From assembly GCA_027563935.2 (NCBI GenBank), contig CM050454.1, positions 75,412,596 through 75,476,595 of the forward strand: DNA of 64,000 bases, read 5' to 3'. The notes beneath the pieces are model-generated. The model had not been told where the DNA came from and did no database searches. It saw only the letters and a program-made list of their open reading frames with translations. Source of the DNA: Costus lasius (Eukaryota > Streptophyta > Magnoliopsida > Zingiberales > Costaceae). Positions 22,601-36,015 of this stretch are shown piece after piece (position 1 is the stretch's first letter; each line of letters begins with the position of its first letter). Position numbers and translations under genes: made by a program.

Positions 22601-24268
22601 AGAAGATGGATGGAGATGATCAAAGACTATGACTTCGCTATTCAGTATCAGGCTGGAAAGGCCAATGTAGTGGCTGATGCACTGAGCAGACATCCAGTTA
22701 CTTCAGTAGCGGCACTACGGGTCAGTGAGTGGCAGTTATTGCAGGAGTTCAGAGATCTCAGGATCAGTGTTTCTCCTAGAGTTCAGTCGGGTTATGTGGC
22801 TTTCCTTAGAGTACAGTCTGCTCTGTTGCAGAAGATCAGAGATCAGCAGTCTGTGGATCCGAGATTAGTTCAGATCAGGGATAGTTTGATTGCGGGTGAA
22901 GTTCAGGATTTTAGCTTGTCTGATGATGGTGTTCTCCGGTTCCGTGGAAGGGTGTGTGTCCCTGAGGAACCGAGCTTGAGGAAAGAAATATTGGAGGATA
23001 GCCATAACTCCAAATATTCTCTACACCCTGGTGTGACTAAGATGTATCAGGACCTTAAGAAGAGCTTTTGGTGGCCGGGTATGAAGAAGGAGGTAGTTGA
23101 TTTTGTCTCTAGGTGTTTAACCTGTCAAACTGTAAAGGCTGAACACCAGAAGCCTGGTGGTTTGTTGTTGCCCCTTCCTATTCCTGAGTGGAAGTGGGAA
23201 TGCATTAGTATGGACTTTGTATGTGGTTTGCCCAGAACCAGTTTGGGACATGATGCTATTTGGGTGATTGTTGATAGACTCACTAAATCAGCCCACTTTC
23301 TCCCGATCAAGATGACTTATCCTTTAGAGAGACTGGCTAGATTGTATATTGATGAGATAGTCAGACTGCATGGAGTGCCTGTTGATATTGTGTCTAATAG
23401 GGACTCTCGGTTTCTGTCCAGGTTTTGGAAGAGCTTACAGGAGGGTTTGGGTACTAAGTTGAGTTTTAGTACAGCATACCATCCTCAGTCTGATGGCCAG
23501 ACGGAGCGTACTATCCAGACTCTAGAAGACCTATTGAGAGCTTATGTGGTTGATTGGAGTTCTGAGTGGGACCGGGATCTATCTTTGATAGAGTTCACCT
23601 ATAATAATAGCTTCCACTCCAGTATTCAGATGGCTCCTTATGAGGCTTTGTATGGGAGAAGGTGTAGGACGCCTTTGTGTTGGGAGGAAACCGGTGATAG
23701 ATTGATTTTGAGATCTGATGCAGTACAGGAGACTACTGATAAGGTCAGAGAGATTCAGGATAAACTGAAGATTTCTCGGGACAGACAGAAGAGTTATGCT
23801 GATGACCGTCGTCGTTCCCTAGAGTTTATGGTAGGGGATCATGTTTTCTTAAAGGTGTCACCTACTAAGGGTGTTATGAGGTTTGGCAAGAAGGGAAAGC
23901 TGAGCCCTAGGTTTGTGGGACCTTTTGACATTATTGAGAGAGTTGGTCCAGTGGCTTACAAGTTAGCTTTACCTCCTGCTTTGGAACATGTGCATAATGT
24001 ATTCCATGTTTCTGCTTTGAGGAAATATCATCCTGATCCATCTCATGTATTGGAGTTGGAACATCTTCAGATTCAGAGTGATTTGACCTTTGAGGAAAGA
24101 CCTCTCCGGATTGTGGATAAAAAGGATAAAGTTTTGAGGAACAAGTCTATACCTTTGGTAAAGGTTATCTGGAGAAATCAGTCGGTTGAGGAGGTGACCT
24201 GGGAGACTGAAGCTGATATGAGGAAGTTTTATGCTTATCTCTTTGATGATATGGATGCTGAGCTTTAG
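19685..24268 (+). pseudogene. D gag-pol polyprotein of a chromovirus, one in-frame TGA
   Basis: Single frame of 1527 codons from ATG 19685 to the stop at 24266, broken only by TGA 20381-20383 (codon 233, in capsid; D' has AGA there). Order: Gln-rich N-terminus, retrotransposon gag domain, two zinc knuckles ([14 protein letters not shown] and [14 protein letters not shown], about residues 327-360), protease with DPGA at residue 410 and the Tekay signature GMDWLS, RT with FIDDILVYS at about 743, RNase H ([11 protein letters not shown]), integrase with HHCC and DD35E motifs ([11 protein letters not shown]), and a C-terminal chromodomain segment ([13 protein letters not shown] ... VEEVTWETE). The chromodomain is thought to steer integration to heterochromatin. 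The protease motif is atypical (Pro for Ser/Thr). Confidence 0.92.
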
Positions 24269-24284
24269 AGGACTAAAGCTTTAT

Positions 24285-24297
24285 AAGGAGGGAGGAA
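24285..24297 (+). other. D polypurine tract
   Basis: AAGGAGGGAGGAA directly abuts the 3' LTR start TGTAAGATCC, as expected for the plus-strand primer. Confidence 0.85.
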
Positions 24298-26915
24298 TGT
24301 AAGATCCAAGAATTTTAATTCCTTGTAAGTATTATTCTTGATTTAAATCTTTGACTGTGATATGTTTCTATGTTTTAATTTCGTCAACCCTAGGATGGGG
24401 GAGAATTTTATCTCTAAAAAACCTTAAGGGGTTAGTTATAAATTAGTGGCAAAGGGTTAGTGGATATTAATTTAAGTCTTAATGGATTTTGACTCTAGTA
24501 ATTAATTAATTAGAGCTTATTGGATGTTAATTAAATCCTTATTGGATTTTCGCTTAAGTGAATAATTAATTATGGGTTATTGGGTTTACACTTAAGTTAG
24601 ATGGATTTTGGGTTTAAAATTTGAATTAATCAGTAAGTGGGTTAATTCATAAACCCTATTCGAATTAATTAGTTAGCGGGTTTGAAAATTTAAAAACAAA
24701 AGATCCAAGGGGGGGCGGACGGCTAGGGCAAAGAAGTTGGCGTCTTGGGCGATTTCTTGAAGTCTTGGGCGATTTCTTGAAGTCTTGGGCGATTTCTTGA
24801 AGGCTTGGGCGATTTCTTGGAGGCTTGGAGGAAATTCTTCTTCTTCCTTCTTCCCTTGGCCGGCGTTCCTTGGTGCTTGGTGGCGTTTTCTCTTCCTTTG
24901 GTGGCGTCTACCTAAGAACTTTGGTGGAACATTAAGACCCTTAGACGAGTGTTGGTGGAGAGAATTTCTTCTTGTGTTCACGGTTCAAGATAAGAGGTGA
25001 GTGGGGTGTCTTATTTGAACTATATCCATTTGTTTATGATTAGATGATAAGTTTGATTTCTTGATAATTTTACCATGCTAAGAACCGAAACTTAAGGTGT
25101 GTCTATCATGAAAACCGAAACTTTATAACATGAAATTTAAGATATTTCTTATGTGGAATTTAGGTTGCTTTAAATCAGTGATTCTTGAGCAGGAAATTCT
25201 TGTTAACTAATGTTAAAGTTTAAGTAGATAATATGTTGTAGGAACCGTGGGCTACATGTGGTGTTATGTGAATTAGATGATAAGAATACAAACTTTAATC
25301 TTATGTTGGTTTTATGAAGGCCTTGATAAATGCTAATAATGTTATAGGATCCTTGATTTTTTCTCTATGTGCAACATGTTATATATTTATGGCCATGTAT
25401 CCTTGTTTGAGAAACTTGGGTGATAACTTAGCAAGGTTAAACTGAACCGATCAGCATGAAACCTAAGGACTCTACAATACATTATGTGATTATGTGGTTT
25501 CGAATGTTATGTGATGTGATTGGACGGATAGGACTAAGGCTAAGTGTAACTGTGTACTCTAGGGGATAGTCTATATGTGATATGTTAGGGGTTGGAGATT
25601 TCAGCCCGGTGTATTGTGATATGTGAGGGGTTGATGTTTCAGCCTGCCTGTTGTGATTATCGTGATGAAAATGACTATCCTAGAGTCTGGTTGACATTTA
25701 GGAGTCCACTTTTGTGAAATATGTGTGTCTAATGGTTGTCCAGATAAGAACCCTTTGGGAGAACGAGTGATTGATGCAAAGTGCCATGTCTTGGTCGGAC
25801 AGGGGCCACCTCTTGATATCATCACTCTTAGACTTTTAGATTTTTGTGATTATGGGGTGGTGTAGATCAAGGTATCACATCTTGACCGGGTGGGGATCAC
25901 CTCTTGAGTCTACACACCGTCCATGTTTGTGTTGCATGTGATTTGTAGGCTTCTCCCAGTGCTTAGGCCAGAGCCGGGTTGGACCCTAGGGGTCACTCTT
26001 GATTTAAGCTGGACAACTAGAACAATTAAGTGGTTGGTGTGTTTAGTTGGTCTAGAGTATGGCTCTAGAATTTTGGTTACTCTGTGGTGACAATTGTGTG
26101 ATGCCTGTACATTTAATTGTTTATATGAGTTCTGTTCTTTGTTTTCTGTTCTTTGTCTTAGTTATATGTTGACATAATGTACTGCTAAAGATTTTTAAAA
26201 TAATCTGCATGTATTTTTGAGTGTATGTTATGGATGGTCGATTGAGACTATCCACTCACTGGGCTGTGTAGCTCACCCCTCATTATTTTCAGGTGTAGAG
26301 CAGGGGCGCATTGCTTGAGTTAGCGTATGTTATGGACATTGTGATTTTCTCTACAACTATGCTGATGCGATGTATAAGATTTTTGTGTTTAGTTAACTGG
26401 GCCGGTTATGGCTAAACTTTGTGAACCAGTGTTGCCGGTTGTGGCAGTTTTGAGATTTTGATTTTTATGTCACCGAGGGCTTTGGCCTGTTTTCGGTGTT
26501 TGGGTCATTGATATTAGTTCCGTGAGTTTATAAAATCGATATTGTGGCTTTGCTTCGAATTTCGAGTTGATTCGTATTTTGCGATCAGATTTGATATAAA
26601 TGTGAACTTGCATATGTCTAGTGCAAGTATTGCCTAGTGGCAGGTACCCTTACGTGATTTATGGATTTTACGGATTTTATGTGGTTTTGATATAACTGTT
26701 GACTTGCATATGTCTAGTGCAAGTATTGCGTGGTGGCAGGTACATTTGTGAATTTGTGTTTTGTGGAAATTCAATGTGTGGATTCTCGAAAAATTTTCAG
26801 ATCGACTTTTTCTGAACTTGGTTTTACTTAGCATGTGCATCGATCTTGTATGATAACATCCTGTTCCTTTGTAATTTGTGTTGCTTGTTTGGGGTTAAGA
26901 TAACGGGATGTGACA
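24298..26915 (+). repeat. D 3' LTR (2618 bp)
   Basis: Uninterrupted copy of the LTR, TGTAAGATCC to GATGTGACA. It has four 20-bp CTTGGGCGATTTCTTGAAG-like units instead of three. Hairpins CTTGCA...TGCAAG at 26607-26627 and 26703-26723. Small ORFs (24673-25000, 25601-25825, 26634-26840) also occur in the other LTR and look spurious. Confidence 0.92.
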
Positions 26916-26920
26916 ATGTA
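26916..26920. repeat. Target-site duplication ATGTA, right of D
   Basis: Second copy of the duplication; the B1-left LTR resumes immediately (CCCATGAGTCTACATC). Confidence 0.9.
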
Positions 26921-27212
26921 CCCATGAGTCTACATCTTATTCCATGCTCGAAGCATCCTATAAGATTAGAACACATATTAGTCTCAATCATATCAAGGCT
27001 GTCTCATGTTCACCAAGATATGTCGACTAAGGACATTACAGCAAGTCAGCCAAGCTGAACAGCATTGAGACATTATTCAGAAGCACACTTATTGCGGCAG
27101 ACAATGTAACAAACTGAATAACAACCATTGCCTTTATAAACATAAGAGTTTATACATGATACTGAAAGAATCCCAAGGCCTCAAACATTAGCCTTAAGGG
27201 CATACCCCAACA
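26921..27212 (-). repeat. B1-left 3' LTR, proximal part
   Basis: Completes the LTR split by D and ends at GCATACCCCAACA (27212), followed by the polypurine tract and the gag-pol stop. Matches 41521-41811 of B1-right and 10540-10831 of B2. Confidence 0.88.
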
Positions 27213-27232
27213 ATCTCCCACTTGCACTTAAT

Positions 27233-30200
27233 CTAATGGTTGAGAAATCTCAAACCCATGTTATTACAGTGCTTCTCATGCTTCTGCTGCGCCAGAGGCT
27301 TGGTAAGCGGGTCAGCCAGATTGTCATCTGTATGAACCTTGCAGATTTTGATCTCACCACGAGCAATGATCTCCCGGATCAAGTGAAACCGTCTCTGTAT
27401 GTGCTTGGACTTCTGGTGCGACCGTGGTTCCTTTGCTTGTGCGATTGCTCCAGTGTTATCACAGAAGATAACCAAAGGATCTGCACTCGAAGGAACAACA
27501 CCAAGTTCCTGAACGAACTTGCGAATCCACACTGCCTCCTTAGATGCTTCCGAGGCTGCAACATACTCGGCTTCTGTTGTGGAATCAGCAACGATAGACT
27601 GTTTGAAACTTTTCCATACCACAGCTCCTCCATTCAAGCTAAAAACATAGCCTGATTGCGATCGGAAATCATCCTGGTCAGATTGGTATGAAGCGTCAGT
27701 ATATCCTTCAATACTGAGTTCTTCCTGACCTCCATATATCAAGAACATATCTTTGGTCCTCCGAAGATATTTCAAAATGTTCTTGACCGCAATCCAGTGC
27801 GCCTGACCTGGATTACTTTGGAATCGACTAGTCACGCTTAACCCGTAAGCGACGTCTGGGCGAGTACATAACATCGCATACATAATGGACCCAATAGCCG
27901 AAGCATAAGGCGTATTGTCCATTTCATCTTTCTCAGTCTGTGTTTGTGGACACTGACTCTTTGAAAGATTCAGACCATGTCTGACTGGAAGATATCCTCT
28001 TTTAGAATTCTCTAAATGGAATCTCTCCAGGACTTTATCGATGTAAGTACTTTGGCACAACCCGAGAAGCCTCTTAGATCTATCTCTGTAGATCTTCACA
28101 CCTAATACATAGGCTGCTTCTCCTAGATCTTTCATCTGGAAACATTTTCTTAACCATGCTTTAACAGCATGCAGTTCAGGAATATCATTTCCAATGATTA
28201 AGATATCATCGACGTAGAGGACTAGGAAAGTAATCACGCTCCCACTAAACCTCTTATATACACACGGGTCGTCTTCATTCTTGATGAAACCAAATTCACA
28301 TATTGATTCATCAAAACGAATATTCCAGCTTCTAGATGCTTGCTTAAGTCCATAAATGGACTTCTTTAACTTGCATATTTTATGACGATCTGATGGATTA
28401 GTGAAACCTTCAGGTTGTGTCATATACGCATCCTCATCCAGTTTTCCATTAAGGAAAGTGGTCTTCACATCCATTTGCCAGATCTCATAATCGTAATATG
28501 CTGCTATCGCAAGAATAATCCGAATTGACTTGAACATGGCTACAGGAGAGAAAGTTTCATCATAATCTATCCCGTAGATTTGCTTGAAACCTTTCGCAAC
28601 TAGCCTGCCTTCATAGGTAACTACGTTACCATCCATGTCAATCTTCTTCTTGAAGATCCATTTACAGCCTATAGGGATTACTCCCGGAGGCGGATCAACC
28701 AAATCCCAGACTTGATTATCTGACATGGAGTCCATCTCGGCTCGCATAGCTTCAAGCCATCTAGCTGACTCCGGTCCACTGACCGCATCCGCATAAGTGA
28801 GGGGTTCATCATGATCAATGATGTAGACTCCGTCATAGCGCTCAGGCTGTCGACGGATCCTTCCCGATCTACGCGGTTCCCGTGATATCTGAGCCTCAGG
28901 TTGTTCAATAACCTGTTCTACTAGCTCAGGCTCATCCAACTGTGCTTGACTACTTTGTCCTTCCTCTGGATTCTCATCCAGTTTTATTTCTCTCCCACTG
29001 GCTTCTTGCAGAAGAAACTCCTTCTCAAGAAAAATAGCCGTCCGAGCAACAAATACTTTGTTCTCTTTGGGATCGTAGAAATAATAACCCTTAGTTTCCT
29101 TAGGGTAACCGACAAAGATGAATTTCTCAGATCTGCTCTCTAGTTTCCCAGAGACGAGCTTTTTGACATAAGCCTCGCAACCCCAGATCTTAATAAATGT
29201 CAAGCTCGGCTGTTTCCCATACCATAACTCATATGGAGTCTTTGAAACTGCCTTGGATGGCACTCGGTATAGTACCTTTGCAGCTGTTTCCAGTGCAAAT
29301 CCCCAAAAGGAGTAAGGTAGAGTAGCCTGACTCATCATAGAACGAACCATATCCAGTAAGGTTCTGTTCCTCCTCTCGGACACACCATTCCATTGCGGTG
29401 TTCCTGGTGGAGTGAGCTGTGAGATAATCCCACACTCCTTCAGATAGTCAGTAAATTCTCGACTTAGGTATTCTCCACCTCGATCTGAGCGAAGTGCCTT
29501 GATATTTCGGCCTAGCTGATTTTGTACTTCATTTTTGAACTCTTTGAACTTGTCAAAAGATTCACTCTTATGTCTCATTAGATAGACATACCCATATCTA
29601 CTGAAATCATCAGTAAAGGTAATGAAGTATGAGTAGCCACCTCTGGCATGTTTACTAAATGGCCCACACACATCACTGTGTATAAGGTCAAGTAAACCTG
29701 AAGCCCTTTGACCTTTGTTAGGAAAAGGAGACTTCGTCATTTTGCCCAATAAACAAGCTTTGCATGTATCAATCTCCTCACAGGAGAATGATCCCAGCAG
29801 TCCATGGTCATGCAACCGCTTAATGCGCTTCTTGTTAATATGGCCTAACGACTATGCCATAGCAAGGTGCTGTCATCAGCATACTTGGCTTTCTTATTAT
29901 CAATATTTTGTATAGAACATTCCATGTCCAACATGAATAACCCATTGTTAATTGACCCAGTAGCATAAATAATATTATCAAGAGAAAGATAATACTTTGA
30001 AGTCTTGCATTCAAAGGAAAACCCTTTCCTGACAAGAGCAGGAATAGAGATAATATTCTTGGTAATGCTAGGTACAAAATAACAATTGTTCAGTTCTAAT
30101 ACAAGTCCAGATGGCAATGAGATGTAATATTCTCCTACAGCAACAGCAGCAACCCGTGCCCCGTTTCCAACTCGTAGGTCCACCTCATGCTGTCCCACCT

Positions 30201-31116
30201 GTCTTCTTCTCTTGAGTTCCTGTACATTTGAACAAATGTGAACTCCACATGCAGTGTCCAACACCCATGAAATAGAAGAAGAAGATATCATGACTTCAGT
30301 CACAAAAATACCTGAGCCAGAAGCGATGCTTCCCTTCTTGTCTCCTTGGAGCGCTTTACAGTCCTTTTTCCAGTGACCCAACTGGCCACAATGGAAACAT
30401 CTGTATTCCTTCGACCGCTTGACCTTTTGTTTCAGAGCCTTGTTGTAGTTCTTGACAGGGGCTTTGCCCTTCTTCCCCTTCTTCTTGTTCCTGGAAGGGA
30501 ACATCAAGACAGAGGTTGAAGGCTTTCCCTTTAGAGTCTCCTCTGTAGTCAAGAGCATATTCAGCAACTCTGCCGGAGTACAGTCGATCTTGTTCATATT
30601 AAAATTAATAATGAACGGATCGAAGGAGGCCGGGAGGGACTGCAGAATAATGTCTACAGCAAGCTCCTGATTGATGGTATGCCCCAGTTTCTCTAGAGCC
30701 TCTTTGTGCCCAATCATCTTGAGCACGTGAGCTCCCACTGGACTCCCTTCAGCCAGTTTGCTCTGAAAGAAAAGCTTAGTCAAATTATAGCGTTCAGTCC
30801 TCGCCTGTGCAGCATACAACATCTTGAGGTTTGCTATAATTTCTATAGCAGACATATCCTCATGCTGACGCTGCAGCTGTGGCGTCATAGACGCTAGCAT
30901 CAGGCAAGCGACATCAATGCTATCATTGACATGCTTTTCATAGGCATCCCGAACCGCCCTTGCGGCGTTCGGAGCGGGTTGAGGCGGTATAGCCGTCTCG
31001 AGGACATACAGTTTCCTCTCAGCCTTAAGAACAATCTTAAGGTGTCCGTACCAGTCTGAGAAGTTTGGCCCAGCAAACTTCTCCCTTTCCAGTAGGGATC
31101 GCACATTGAAGCTCAT
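27233..31116 (-). pseudogene. B1-left gag-pol polyprotein, one frameshift
   Basis: ATG 31116, stop at 27233, about 1294 codons. Same domain order as B2: gag ([14 protein letters not shown]), intact zinc knuckle CFHCGQLGHWKKDC, protease WVLDTACG, GAG-pre-integrase, integrase (LRSDRGGEYLS), RT (YVDDILIIGND near 28206-28220) and RNase H. A 1-nt deletion at about 29845-29849 (CCTAACG where B2 has CCTAAACG) separates gag-protease (31116-29845) from the rest (29815-27233), just after LLWHSR in GAG-pre-integrase. No nonsense codons otherwise, so this is the best-preserved copia ORF here. Confidence 0.9.
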
Positions 31117-32843
31117 GGTGTTCGTTGCTGCAGGAATCTACAACAATGCAAGAACAGCAAGGTCAGTATCAATGTTTAGAATCAATCCAGGACTTAAGAA
31201 AGATTCTTTTCTCACTATTTTATCTGACTGAAAAATCCATTAAAACAGTCCGAAAGAGTAACACTCTTTTAGTGAGATGGGATCAAGATTTCATACTTGG
31301 TCTCCGCGTCCCGCTCAGGCGAGATAAGATGCACAGAGAGTACAAGCACTAATTTCTGGTAGGCAGTCCCTGCCAATCGCCAACCCGTGCGATTCCCCTT
31401 CATCTGGGCAATCCAGCAGACTGTGCCAACTGAGTTGGTACAACACAGTCTCTGACCCCACAGATGGCTGCCTCCATATAGCTAACATATGCCCCATATG
31501 TAGCCTACATGGTCAAGCTGACCTGACCTACTCCCTGGACCACCACGTGCTATGCTGAGCAACGAGAAGCGATAAATCCCTTCTCTGTAACACGCAGGTG
31601 AAATCACACACCGTCTGAAGATAGATGGGCGTGCCCACTGAGTGTGTACAACACGGCCCCAACGATAGTCAGAATAGTGAGGTTTCGCGTCAGAAGGCTT
31701 ACGTGCTTGATATTTCGCGTTGGATTTTAACGGTCCTTTTATCTTCTTAACTATCATGCAAACCCTATGGTGATAGCAGAAGATAAATAAATCATGCATT
31801 TCTAATTATTTAAACAATAAAGGAAAGCATGATGATCTTATGTGGTAAACGCCCATTAAGCCTAAGTAAGACCTTAAGTTAACTTAAGTCTTCACTTGAG
31901 CTCTTCATGAGTCTTTTGCATCTCATCTGGCCCAGACCAGGGCCTAAGCGCCCACTGCAGCTCAGGTGCGCCCACCAGGTAAATGCGCCTATCCCAGAGT
32001 CGAACCCTGGACCTCCCACCTGGTCAAGCCACTGCTGCATGCGCCAATGCCATGTGTGCTCTGTGCTCTTGTCTGATTAAAATTACAATTTAATCTATCT
32101 AGACAAGATTGACACGCAGGTCAATTACACAATAAATTAATTAAAATGTGATGCGTAGATCACAAAAATAATAATTTATAATTAATCCAGGCTCGCAGGC
32201 CCCAGCACAGCACACATTAAAAGGGCAACCCACATAAGATGAAATAGACAAGCATCATGGCATCCAATCAATATGTGATCCATCAACCAAATAAAATTTT
32301 TCAAAATCCCATCGGAATCAATTTTATTTGTCTTATGTGCCCTACTACCTTACAACGGTCCATTAATAGGGATCCACTCATCATGTCTAGTCAGATCCAC
32401 TGCCCTTGCATGCACCAAGTCCTAACTGACTTGAGTCGACCTAATGGTCAACCATGCATGCGCAAAGGGCTGAACAACCTTCATGAGTTCTGGCAAACGG
32501 GTGTGACCCCGGGCCTAACTCATGTGCGTTCACTAGTTGTCTCAACCAGACCTCGCTACACGCCTATCTGCAGTCGACCTATAGCCACCTCGTGCTTGCG
32601 CACAGGTGCCATCTGGTCGACCCATCTAGGCTGTCAGATGGTCTGATCAGACTGATTGGATCTTACCTAGAAGATGACTTCAACCCCATCAACCCGTCTA
32701 AGGGTTTATAGTAGGCGCTTAGATCTAATATGGGGCGCGCAAGTGAAGGTTTTTGACAAAACAACAACATGTGCCAATACATGCGCCAAAGAGTAACATA
32801 CATCAAACATATGTATTTTCGCATGATGAACTATCATAAACTT
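31117..32843 (-). other. B1-left leader, truncated by D'
   Basis: Homologous to the B2 and B1-right leaders. The bipartite hairpin is at 31418-31451 (AGACTGTG/CACAGTCT, TTGTA bulge, CCAAC/GTTGG). No credible coding region. The far (5') end, primer site and 5' LTR are missing beyond 32843, where D' begins. Confidence 0.75.
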
Positions 32844-35800
32844 TGTAAGATCCAAGGATCTTGAGTCCTGGTAAGCATTATTTTTGATTTAAATAAAATT
32901 ATTGACTGTGTTATTATTCCTGTGTATTGATTGTTAATTTATGATAAATTAATTAGAGATTTTTGGTTGTTAAATTATTGTAAATTAATTAGGGATTATT
33001 TGTTTGATTATTGGCTGTTAATTTATGATAAATTATTATTGGTAGTTCATGATAAATTAATTAGGATTTATGGGTTGTAAATTGTAAGTTAATTAATTGT
33101 TAATTAATTGGAGCTATTGGTTAATTAAATCCTTATTGGATATTAATTACATCCTTATTGGATTTGCGTTTAAGTGAATTCATTAAGTGGATGTTAATTT
33201 AAGTTTTTATTGGATTGTCACTTAAACCATGGGTTATTGGGTTTAAAATTCAAATTTAGTTAGTTAAATGGTTAAACCCTATTTGAATTAATGGGTTAAT
33301 GGGTTAAAACCGAAAATTCAAATTGATATTTCGGTTAGGGTAGAGTTTTGGCGATTTTTTTTGGCTTGGAGAAATCTTGGGCGACGGCTTGAAGAGATTG
33401 GCGACGGCTTGAAGAACTTGGCGACTTCTAGGCGATTCTTGAAGAGTTCTTGAGGCGATTTTGGTGATTTCTCCATCTCTTTCCCTTTGGCGAATTATTC
33501 CTTGGTGTTTGGTAGCATCTTTCAAAGCCTTAGACGAATTTTTTGGAAAGGTTTTTCACCTTGTGTTCTCGGTTCAAGGTGAGTGGGTTGTCTAATTGAT
33601 TTCTATCTATTTGTTTGTGTTAATTGATGAGTTAGATGATATATTCGCTTGTTGGAAATCTTACCATGCTAAAACCGAATTTTGTAAAGTTGATTATATG
33701 ATGAAAACCGAATTTTGTAAGGTTGATTATATCATGAAAACCGAATTTTTCAAAGGTGATTATATGATGATTATTTAACCGAAAATTTGTATGAAATTTA
33801 AGGTATTTTTATAGGAATTTTGGTAGCATTAAATCATTGAATTTTGGGTATGAAATTCTTGTTAATTATAGTTAAACCGAAATCAAGTTTGGTAACATTA
33901 AATCAATGATGTTTGTAGTTAACATGAAAACCGAAATCTTGATGTTCTTGATAATTGTTTATGAAAACCGAAATTGATGTTTGTAGTTAACATGAAAACC
34001 GAAACCTTGATGACCTTGATAATTGTCTATGAAAACCGAATTTTGGTGTTTGTAGTTAATATGTTACATGTGGTAATTTGTAAAGTAATTTATATGAATA
34101 CTTGTTTTAAATTTTAAGTTGATTTTATGGATGCTTGATATGACTGTTTCTTGGTGTGTGTAATATGTTAAATAATTATGGTGTTATATTTATGGCTAAG
34201 TATCTGTATTTGAGAAACTTGAGTGACAACATAGCAAGGTTTGATTAAACTAATCAGCATGAAATTTAAGGACTACACTATATTCGGTGATATTCGAATA
34301 TAAAATATTATGTGTGATGTTATATAATTTTGAACAATATGTGTGATCATGTGAATTTTGAACATTATGTGTGATCTTGTGAATTTTGAACAATATGTGT
34401 GATTATGTGAATTTGGAAAATTATGGGTTATGTGAATTTGGAAAATTATGTGATTATGTGATGGTTAGGACTAAGGCTAGGTGTAACGATGAACTCAAGG
34501 GGATAGTCCTTATGTGTTATGTTAAGGGTTTGAATTTCAGCCCTGTATTGTGATATGTGAGGAGGTTGATGTTCAGCCTGCCTATTATGATTATTGTGAT
34601 GGGGGTTGATGTTCAGCCTGCCCGATATGATTTTTGTGATGACTATCCTAGAGTCTAGTTGACACTTAGGAGTCCACCTTTGTGAAATATGAAATAAGAT
34701 ATGTCTGTTGTCCAGTAGGAACCTTTTGGGAGAACGGGTTTTGACGCAAAGTGCCATGTCTTGGTCAGACAGGGGCCACCTCTTGATGTCATTACTCTTT
34801 TATGTGATGGGGTAATATAAGACGCAAAGTGCCATGTCTTGATCAGACAGGGGCCACCTCTTGATGTCATTACTCTTTTATGTGACGGGGTGATATAAGA
34901 CGCAAAGTGCCATGTCTTGATCAGACAGGGGCCACCTCTTGATGTCATCACTCTGATGTGTTATGGGGTGAAAGAGCAAAGTGCCACGTCGTGACCTGAC
35001 GGGGGCCACCTCTTGATTCTACTCACTATCCATGTTTATGTGTTGCACGAGATTTTGCAGCTCCCAGTGCTTTGGCCAAGCCGGGTTAGACCATATTGGT
35101 CACTACTGAATATGCTGGACAACTAGGTTAATTAAGTATGGTGTGTTTAGTTGGTTTAGAATATATGTGTTTAATTGGGTTAGAGTAAAACTCTAGAACC
35201 TGAATTTGTTATATGCTAGTGTGTACATTTAACTGTCTATATGACTTCTGTTTCTTTATTTTGTTATATGTTGACATACTGTTCTGTTAAATATTTTTAA
35301 AAATAATCTGCCTATATTTTTGAATGTATGTTATGGATAGTCGATTTAGACTATCCACTCACTGGGCTGTGTAGCTCACCCCTCACTATTTTCAGGCATA
35401 GAGCAGGGGCGCATGTCTTGAGTGCATTGGCGTGGATAATTATGCTGTTTGCTGTTTTAAGAATTTTTATGCTTAATTCTTGGGGCCGGTTGTGGCCTTA
35501 ACATAAACTATATGAACTATGTGAATCATGAGACTATGTGAACTATGTGAAGTATGTTGCCAGTTATGGCAGTCTTATGAGTTTGATTTTTGTGTCACCG
35601 CGGGCTTCAGCCTGGTTTCAGTGTTTGATATGAGTTTATAAAATCGATTTTGTGATTTTGTTGTGAATTTCGGTTTATGGTGTATTCTTTGTAATCGGTT
35701 TTGATATACCCTGTAACTTGCATATGTCTAGTGCAAGTATTGCCTGGTGGCAGGTACCTTTATGGATTTTATGAATTTGAATCGGTTTTGATATAACTGT

Positions 35801-36015
35801 TGCCTTGCATATGTCTAGTGCAAGGATTGCGTGGTGGCAGGTACCCTTATGAGATTTGAGTTTTGTGAATTTGTGTGTATGGATTTATGGAAATTTTTCA
35901 GATCGTGTTTTCTTGAACTCGGTTTTACCTAGCATATGATCGATCTTAAATGAAACATCCTGTATCATTTGTGAATTGTGCCATTTGTTTGGGGTTAAGA
36001 ATGTGGGATGTTACA
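32844..36015 (+). repeat. D' 5' LTR (3172 bp)
   Basis: TGTAAGATCC to GATGTTACA. Longer than the D LTR because of expanded internal repeats: ACCGAA-containing units (33670-34045), ATTATGTG units (34310-34460) and about three 78-bp tandem units (34742-34985). Two CTTGCA...TGCAAG hairpins near the end (from 35718 and from 35804; the second has TGCAAG/G). Long stretches have no credible ORF. Confidence 0.88.
34742..34985 (+). repeat. Tandem repeat in D' LTR, about 78 bp x 3
   Basis: Units begin GACGCAAAGTGCCATGTC, contain GACAGGGGCCACCTCTTGAT and end near GGGGTGATATAA. A further degenerate partial unit runs to about 35015. The D LTR has one such unit plus a diverged partial one (18418-18560), so the array expanded in the D' lineage. 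Confidence 0.85.

Larger units (their letters stand above)
7838..26915 (+). mobile_element. D: full-length Tekay/Del-type chromovirus (Ty3/gypsy) with a copia nested in its 5' LTR
   Basis: 5' LTR 7838-19558 (2598 bp once B2 and one TTAGG copy are removed), primer site 19562, gag-pol 19685-24268, polypurine tract 24285-24297, 3' LTR 24298-26915 (2618 bp). Target duplication ATGTA. By eye the LTRs differ at roughly nine positions plus a 20-bp repeat-copy change and a G-run, so the insertion is recent. Only one nonsense codon is seen in gag-pol. Confidence 0.92.
6448..32843 (-). mobile_element. B1-left: Angela/BARE-like Ty1/copia element lacking its 5' LTR
   Basis: In sense orientation it comprises leader (32843-31117), gag-pol (31116-27233), polypurine tract (about 27230-27213) and 3' LTR (27212-26921 plus 7837-6448, split by D). 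The leader is cut by D' at 32844, and no 5' LTR of this copy remains. The left flank CCTTC does not match GGTTC to the right of B1-right, and the two LTRs differ visibly, so they belong to different insertions. Confidence 0.8.
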
